NCBI GenBank assembly: GCA_027489175.1
Contig: JAIYAE010000002.1
Coordinates: 1-64,000, forward strand
DNA length: 64,000 bases
DNA from: Rhodobacter sp.
GTDB taxonomy: Bacteria > Pseudomonadota > Alphaproteobacteria > Rhodobacterales > Rhodobacteraceae
Reading direction: 5' to 3'
A program made the translations under genes and the position numbers. Shown in pieces: positions 25,319 to 33,000 of the stretch (position 1 is the stretch's first letter; every line of letters starts with the position of its first letter). The notes under the pieces were generated by a model. That model was not told the DNA's origin. It saw only the letters and a list, made by a program, of their open reading frames with translations, and did not search any database.

Positions 25319-26704
25319 CTAAGAGAATGGCAGCCGTACCACCAAACGCGCCTGATCTCCGAGAGGCTCAAGCTCTACTGTGCCACTAAAAGCGGCAATT
25401 CGTCTGCGCATGCCTTGCAGACCAAGCTTCTGTTTCGTGTCGTCTCCCTGAACATCAGTACTAGGCCGCCGCGCGCTGACGATGTTAACCACGAGAGATG
25501 CCTTTTCAACCGACAAGGACACCTGGACCGGACCTTCGCCGCCGTGTCGCGTGGCATTCGACAGACCTTCCTGAAGAACCCTGTAGAGGCAAATGCGCCG
25601 CGATAGGTCCAGTCCCGGCAGGGATGAGGGTCCATCAATCGACAGATCCACGGATGTCCCGGTAAGGGAACGGTGCCGACTGACCGCCAACTTTACGGTC
25701 TCCAACGGCCCAAGCTCCTCGATTTCGGGCAGGATCAATCCCGCTGAAATGCGTCGCAATTCCCCAACCGCTTGCTGAACAAGACTGGGCGCCGCGGCAT
25801 CACCGTTCAATTTGGGTTCGGCCGTCGTCGATCCCATCAAAGCGGCCAATCCCAGCAGCTGCAGCGGGCCATCGTGGATTTCCGCGCCGATGAAATTCAG
25901 CGTCTGCTCATTGGCTTCCGCCGCTGCATACCGCGCCTTCTCAGCCTCCTGCCTGAGGGCATGGTTCTGGCTGACAAGAAGCTGCTCGGCCTCCAGCCGT
26001 GCGCGCAGCACTTCGCTTTGGCGCGCGCTAAGGCCCAACATTCCGATCATCGCAACCATTGCCGATCCGATCGAAAGCCACACCGTCCGTTCAAACTGAC
26101 CGGAGCTGTCGATAAGTCCCTTGGCATCAAGGTAAATCTCGCCAACCGCAATTGGGGTGCTCTGGCTGGGGTCCATGATCGGCATGTAGACTTCAAGGTA
26201 GGGAAGGGCGATTGGGCCAACTTCGTGCCCATCTTCGACCGTTTCAAGCTGGACCACCCGCTGCCCGCGCAGCGCCTCGACCAGGTCTGAGTCGTCGTGA
26301 TCTTCAACATGCAGGCCGTTCGTGCTTGAGTAGAGAAGCTGACCGTCTGGAAGCCAGATCTGTGCAGCGATCATCGGCTTGGTGCCCAGGTGCCTTGCCA
26401 GCGCTGCCTCAAGTGCCTCTCGCTGTTGCGCGCTTGTTCCGCTGCTGCTGAGCCTGGTCCGGGCGTAAGGTTCAAGAAAATGGGTCAGAAAGGTTTCGGC
26501 AATTTCGATCTGGACTTGCATCCGGGTCTCCCGGAACTCGCTCATGATCCTGCTTCCCGTTCCAACCATCATGAGCGCGGTTAGAACCGTCAGAACGACG
26601 GGAAACATGCGAAGCCGAAACTGGGGAAAGCGGAATCTTGCCGGGTCTGAAAGTCTCGCTCGGTGATCGGTGGTGCCGCTGGACGAATCAGGCTTCACGT
26701 TCAA
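25319..26704 (-). CDS. HisKA_3-type sensor histidine kinase with periplasmic sensor domain
   Basis: A 461-residue kinase. A membrane segment at about 34-52 and a second at about 207-226 enclose a periplasmic sensor domain of about 150 residues. That domain has LPDGQLLYSSTNG and PYLEVYMPIMDP, resembling a dCache/PAS-like double sensor. A coiled coil (231-268) leads to the dimerisation helix with phospho-accepting His277 (GAEIHDGPLQLLGL). An HATPase domain follows, with VLQEGLSNATRHG (N box) and LGLQGMRRRI. This is the kinase type that partners NarL-like regulators. It diverges from the peroxidase gene; the signal is unknown. Confidence 0.92.
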   Translation of the reverse strand: MNVKPDSSSGTTDHRARLSDPARFRFPQFRLRMFPVVLTVLTALMMVGTGSRIMSEFRETRMQVQIEIAETFLTHFLEPYARTRLSSSGTSAQQREALEAALARHLGTKPMIAAQIWLPDGQLLYSSTNGLHVEDHDDSDLVEALRGQRVVQLETVEDGHEVGPIALPYLEVYMPIMDPSQSTPIAVGEIYLDAKGLIDSSGQFERTVWLSIGSAMVAMIGMLGLSARQSEVLRARLEAEQLLVSQNHALRQEAEKARYAAAEANEQTLNFIGAEIHDGPLQLLGLAALMGSTTAEPKLNGDAAAPSLVQQAVGELRRISAGLILPEIEELGPLETVKLAVSRHRSLTGTSVDLSIDGPSSLPGLDLSRRICLYRVLQEGLSNATRHGGEGPVQVSLSVEKASLVVNIVSARRPSTDVQGDDTKQKLGLQGMRRRIAAFSGTVELEPLGDQARLVVRLPFS

Positions 26705-27092
26705 TCTCCAAACCAGGCACCGCTACCGCAACGGTTGAATAGTCTCGCAGCTCGCGTGCACTGACACACTCTCCACACGCATCGCGCACATTGAATGCAA
26801 TTACATATATTTACTGAATGTTAACTGATTGCAACTTTGCGATCTATCAGACTTTGGTCTTAGCTGGCGTCAGACTTTCTGCCCAGGCAGCACTGCAACT
26901 TTGGGTCGGGACATGCCGCCGACCTTGGGCAATTCCGACCGCAGCTAATTTGTGTCAACTTTGGGAAAATCAAGTGTCCTGCTGCCATTAAAAGGACACA
27001 AACCGCCCAACCTGCTGCAACTGCAAGATAACCATTTGAAATTAAAGATAAAACCCGCGCCTTTGCGTGTCGGGTAACAGGGAGAAATTGCC
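26705..27092. promoter_or_regulatory. Divergent regulatory region with repeated ACTTT boxes upstream of the peroxidase gene
   Basis: This 388-base region lies between the kinase gene and the peroxidase gene. The middle is AT-rich (TTACATATATTTACTGAATG near 26800). CAACTTTG occurs three times, starting at 26832, 26896 and 26956 (spacing 64 and 60 bases, close to whole helical turns). TCAGACTTT occurs twice, near 26847 and 26870. All five share ACTTT on the same strand. They are candidate binding sites for a regulator of the peroxidase. The peroxidase ATG follows a GGAGAAA ribosome site at 27081. Confidence 0.5.
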
Positions 27093-30000
27093 ATGACTGT
27101 GAAGCTCAACGCTGCGGACCTCAGCTTCATCCTGCGCCAGATCAAGATTTCCGAGGCGCATTCAAGCGGAACTGCGTTGACCGACATCTGGGTGGACGCA
27201 AATGGCAATGTCGTTCCGGCCAACACACCCGGCGCAGTGCCAGCGCTCTCGGATCCGCATGTGCCCTATGGTCTTCGCACTGTCGACGGCACTTTGAACA
27301 ACCTTGTGGAAGGGCGCGAAACCTGGGGTGCGTCAGACCAGCCAATGCCGCGGCTGTTCGACCCGAACTGGCGGAACGATGCAGACGGCGACATGATGCC
27401 GCTTGGCCCGCCGGGCGGTCCGCGCGTCACCAACAACGATTACGGCGTCATCGGTGGCCCATCAGCCGGCAATGGTGGACACAGCGCGAATGTGGCCGAT
27501 GCTGATCCTCGGATCATCTCGAACCTCGTGGTCGATCAATCGATCAGCAACCCGGCCGCCGTTGCCGCATGGTTTGCCAATGATGCGGCCATTGCGGCCT
27601 TCCATGTGCGCCATGGCGAAGATGCAATCCCCGTTGCCCCCGGCGACCCGACGGCCGGGACCGGCAACAGGATCGCAATCGACAACATCGATCTGGCTAC
27701 CCTGCCAAACATTGCTCCGGATGATGGGATTTCGGCCCCGTTCAACGCGTGGATGACGTTCTTTGGCCAGTTCTTCGACCACGGTCTTGATCTGATCTCC
27801 AAAGGCGAAAATGGCACGGTCTACATCCCGCTGCAAAGCGATGACCCGCTGGTGCTGGGCGCGGACGGAGTTCTTGGCACGCCCGATGACCTGCCAAATC
27901 ACCTTCGTTTCATGGCCCTGACCCGGGCCACGCCGACGGCAGGCCCCGGGGTCGACGGGGTTCTCGGCACGGCCGACGATACCGAGCACGAAGGCAACAA
28001 CGTCACCACGGCCTTTGTTGACCAGAACCAGACCTATACCTCGCACGCCTCGCATCAGGTCTTTCTGCGGGAATACAAGATGGGGCCGGATGGGCCCATC
28101 GCCACTGGCAAGCTCCTCGATGGCGAGACCGGTGGACTGCCAACCTGGGCCGATGTGAAAAAGCAGGCGCTGGAAAAGCTTGGCATTCAGTTGTCAGACG
28201 TCGATGTGCTGAACGTGCCGCTGTTGCGCACCGACCCCTACGGCGAATTCATCCGCGATGAGAACGGATTTGCCCAGGTGGTCGTCGGCCTAGGCCCGGA
28301 CGGTATCCCGAACACGGCTGATGACATCGTGGTTTCGGGAACGCCCGAATCCCCCGTTGTGCTCAGCACGTTGAACGGTGGGCTGGGCCCGGTCCGTACC
28401 GCGCATGCTTTCCTGGACGATATCGCCCATGCTGCCACACCGGGCGGCGGAAAGGTGGCAGACGCAGATTTTGGCGTGAACGACGCCAATGCGAACGGAA
28501 TCGTCGATGAGGGTGACACCTTCAATGACGCGAACGGAAATGGCCAGATTGATCCAGGTGAAGGCCATGTTTCACGGACCCAGTATGACAACGAACTGCT
28601 CGACCGGCACTTCATCACCGGCGACGGGCGCGGAAACGAAAACATCGGCCTGACGGCAGTCCACCATGTCTTCCATCAGGAACACAACCGCCAGGTCGCC
28701 GCGCAGAAGCTGACGGTCCTCGATACCGGGGATATCAATTTCATCAATGAATGGCTGGCCGATGACATCTCGGCAGAAGATCTTGCCGGCTATGCCTCGA
28801 TGACCGCCGTGCAGAAGACCGAATTTGCAGACACTTTGGGCTGGGACGGTGAGCGGCTGTTCCAGGCTGGGCGTTTCGCCACCGAGATGCAGTATCAGCA
28901 CCTCGTGTTCGAAGAGTTTGCCCGGAAGATCCACCCGAACATCGATCCGTTCATCTTCAACAACGTCACGGACATCAACCCGGCCATCTTCGCCGAGTTT
29001 GCCAATGTCGTGTACCGGTTCGGCCATTCGATGCTGACCGACTCGATGCCGCGGGTGTTTGCCAACGGCACGACCGATGATATGGGGCTCATCACCTCGT
29101 TCCTGAACCCCGTCGCTTATGACAACGACACTGCGCTGACCGCTGATGAAGCTGCCGCTGCGGTGATCCGCGGCATGACGGCCGAGCGTGGCAATGCGAT
29201 GGACGAATTCATCGTCGGATCGCTGCGCAACAACTTGGTTGGCCTGCCACTTGACCTTGCGGCGCTGAACATCGCCCGCGGCCGGGACACTGGCATGCCG
29301 TCGTTCAATGAGGCCCGGGCGCAACTCTTTGCTCAGACCGGATCCAGCTGGCTGAAGCCCTACGCGACCTGGGCCGAGCTTGCTGCGAACCTCAAGAACC
29401 CGATGACGATCGTGAATTTGATCGCCGCCTACGGCACACTTCCAGAGATCGCTAATGCTACGACCCTCGAGCAAAAACGCGCGCTTGCCTTTGACGTCGT
29501 CTTCGGTGGTGGGGCCTTCGATGAAGATTTCCGCAAGGATTTCCTGCATGGGCGAAATGGCTGGACGGCAGAGAATTCTGGCCTGAACGATATCGACCTT
29601 TGGGTTGGCGGCCTGGCCGAACGCATCATGCCCTTTGGCGGGATGCTCGGGTCCACCTTCACTGCGATTTTCGAGGCGCAGATGGAAGCGCTGCAGTTCG
29701 GTGACCGGTTCTACTACCTGTCCCGGACCCAGGGTCAGAACTTCCTGAACGAACTGGAGCAGAATTCGTTCTCGAAGATGCTCTTGGCCAACACAACCCT
29801 TGCCCAACCCGGAGCCGACGGCATCCGCGGCACTTCGGACGATATCATCGCGCACCACATCGGCGTCGATGCGTTCGCCAAGTATGACTTCGTGCTGGAA
29901 GTGAACAAAGACAACCAGCTTGTTGACGATCCGGAAGGCATCGACCCGCTTTTGGAAGCGATCGGGCTGGGCAAGGTCATGCGCGACGACCCGACAACGG

Positions 30001-33000
30001 CCGCGGTCGAGACGAATTACCTCCGCTTCACCGGGGGCGAGCATATCGTCGTCGGCGGCACAGCCGGCAATGACACGATCATCACCGATGACGGCGATGA
30101 CGGCATCTGGGGCGATGCGGGAGACGACTTCATTCAGTCCGGCTTCGGTGTCGACCTCGTGAACGGTGGTGCCGGCAACGACATCATCCTGGATGCAGGC
30201 GACGAGGCCGACTTCCTAAAGGGCGAAGAGGGTGATGACGTGATGGGCACGTCAAGCGGCCTCGACATCCTGATGGGCGGCAAGGGCAAGGACGTCATCT
30301 TCCTTGGGGCCGACGCCTCCGAAATCTTCGGCGGTGAAGGCGATGACTTCATGCTGGGTGGCGAGGGTGCCGACTTCCTGATGGGGAACGAAGGCAGCGA
30401 CTGGATCGAAGGCGGCAACGGGTTTGACGGTATCGCCGGCGACAACACCGAGCTTTTCTTCAACAGCCGCATCATCGGCCATGACGTGATGTTCGCAGGG
30501 TCCGAAGAACAGGATTTCGATGCCGAATCCGGCGACGATATCATGGTCCAGGGCGAAAGCGTGATGCGGAACGAGGGCATGTTCGGCTTCGACTGGGTTA
30601 CCTACAAGGGTGTCCAGACGGCCGCTGATGCCGACATGCGCATCAAGATCTTCACCACGGAAGAGCAGGACATCCTGCGCAACCGCTTTGACAAGGTCGA
30701 GGCACTGTCCGGCTGGGAAAAGGATGACCAGCTGCGCGGGGACGATCGTGTCTCGGGAGCCGGTGCGGTCGGCGCTGGCGCCAATGAAGGCATCTTTGAC
30801 CGGGACGGCCTTGACCAGGCCGGGATTGACCGGATCGCAGGCCTTGAGCAACTTGTCACACTGGGATCCGAGCAGCTGACTTGGGAAGAAGGCAACATCC
30901 TCCTTGGCGGCGGCGGCTCTGACAGCCTGACCGGTGGCGGCGGCAACGACATTCTGGATGGCGACCGCTGGCTGAACGTGCGCATTCGGATCACCGATGC
31001 AGCGGGGGCAGAGAACACTCAAGCGAACGAAATCGCGACGGTCGACACGCTGAAGCACATCTTCACCGCGACCGACGGTGTTGACCCGTCCTGGGTGGGC
31101 AAAAGCCTGTTCGAGCTTCTGGTGGCCCGTGTGGTTGTTCCGGCTCAGATGCATATCGTGCGGGAAATCCGTGACGGCAGCAGCGAAAGTGACGTGGACG
31201 TCGCTGTCTTCAGCGATGACCGCGACCAGTATACCATCACCTACCTGCCAGACGGCCTTGTGCGGGTCTCCCATACCGGGTTTGGCACGAATGAAGATGT
31301 TCTGATCGACGATGGCACGGATACGCTGCACAACATCGAGGTTCTGCGGTTCCGCGACGGCGATTTCACCGTCGCAGGCGGGGCCGCTATTGGGGTCCCG
31401 GCAATCAGCGACACCACACCGCTGGAAGGCCAGGCACTGACCGTCGATCTCGGCGGTATCGAAGGCGCTGTCGGTCCGATTGCGGTCCAGTGGCGGGTTT
31501 CGGAGGATGGAACGACCTGGACCAACATACCGGGTGAGACCAACACCACCTTCACGCCGCAGAATCTGGCCGGCATCCTGCAGGGCGCGCAAACCGGGCT
31601 GCTCCTGCAGGTGGTTGCGACCTACACCAACGCCGCGGGCCAAGTGGTGACTTCAACCTCCAGCGCAACCGCCCCGGTCGGTTGGAATTGGACCGGGTTG
31701 AACGGTCAGCGGAATGACTTTTCGGGCACCGAAGGCGATGACGTCGCCGTCGGAGGCAATGATCGCGACGATCTGGAAGGCAACGGCGGTGCTGACAACA
31801 TGCATGGCGGGGCCGGCGATGACCGGCTGCGCGGCGGCGAGGGTGCCGATACGCTTGACGGTGGCGCGGGCGAAGACCGGGTCATTGGCGGAAACGGTGA
31901 TGACGTATTGCACGTCGATTTCAACTCCGGGGCCAGTGGTCAGGACATCATCGAAGGTGACCTCGGCACCGATACGCTTGAGATCATCGACACGGCGGCC
32001 ACGTCAAGCTTCACGATCATGACCCGTGCCGTGGCCGAAAGCCTTGGCATCACCCTCCTTGAAGACACCAGCGAGATCGTCATCACCCGCAACGGTATCA
32101 ATCAGGGGTCGGTGGTTGCAGAGATTGCGACCATCGAAGAAATCGTCATCGACACAGTCGGGGCAAGCGGTTCAGGCACCGTTGGCACGCCGGGTGGGGA
32201 TACGATCACCATCATCGGTGACTTCACCCCGACCAGCCTGCTTCTCAGCACGATCACCATCAATGGCTCGGCAGCGGATGATACGGTCGACCTGTCGGCC
32301 TTCGCTTCGGCCCACCGTGTGGTCTTCCGCAGTGCTGGCGGCAATGACACCATCATCGGCAACATCCGGGCCCAGGACGTCATCGACCTGCCTGGAACCG
32401 GTGAGACCAGCGTCACCCACGGCGCGAACGGAATGGTGACCGTCAGCCGTGGTGGTGCCTCGGTGACCTTCGACGGCTCTGGCGCCATGCCGACCGTGCC
32501 AGGCCTGGCAGCGGACGATGACGCAGCGGCTGGAGGCTTCTTCCTGACGGCTTCCGACCTTGCCGGGCTGAAGAACCTGGTCAACGGACGGCCCGCGTTT
32601 GAAGGTGACGATGACACCGCAGGGGCGACGGGCGTCCGCACACTCAGCGGCGAAGGCAACAACGTCGACAACCCGCTTTACGGTACGGCTGGTGAAAGCT
32701 TCATCCGCCTTACCGACGCGCGCTATGGCGAATACAACCCGGCCACCGGCAACCGCGACATCAACCCGATCTTCGACGGACTGGATCCAAGGGAAATCTC
32801 CAACATCCTTGGCGAACAGGAAGCCGGACTGGCCAAAAGCGCGGTCAATGCCAACATTCTGTTCATGGCCTTCGGTCAGTACTTCGACCACGGCCTCGAC
32901 TTCCTGCCGAAAAGCGCGGTCAACGGCATGATCGAGATCGGCGGCCCGGGCATGTCGCGGGGTCCCGGTTCGGATAACCCTGCTGACCTGACCCGCGCGA

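Noticed and set aside
28572-30044. Long minus-strand frame opposite the peroxidase
   Set aside because: The plus strand here encodes conserved peroxidase motifs; the antisense product has no recognisable feature.
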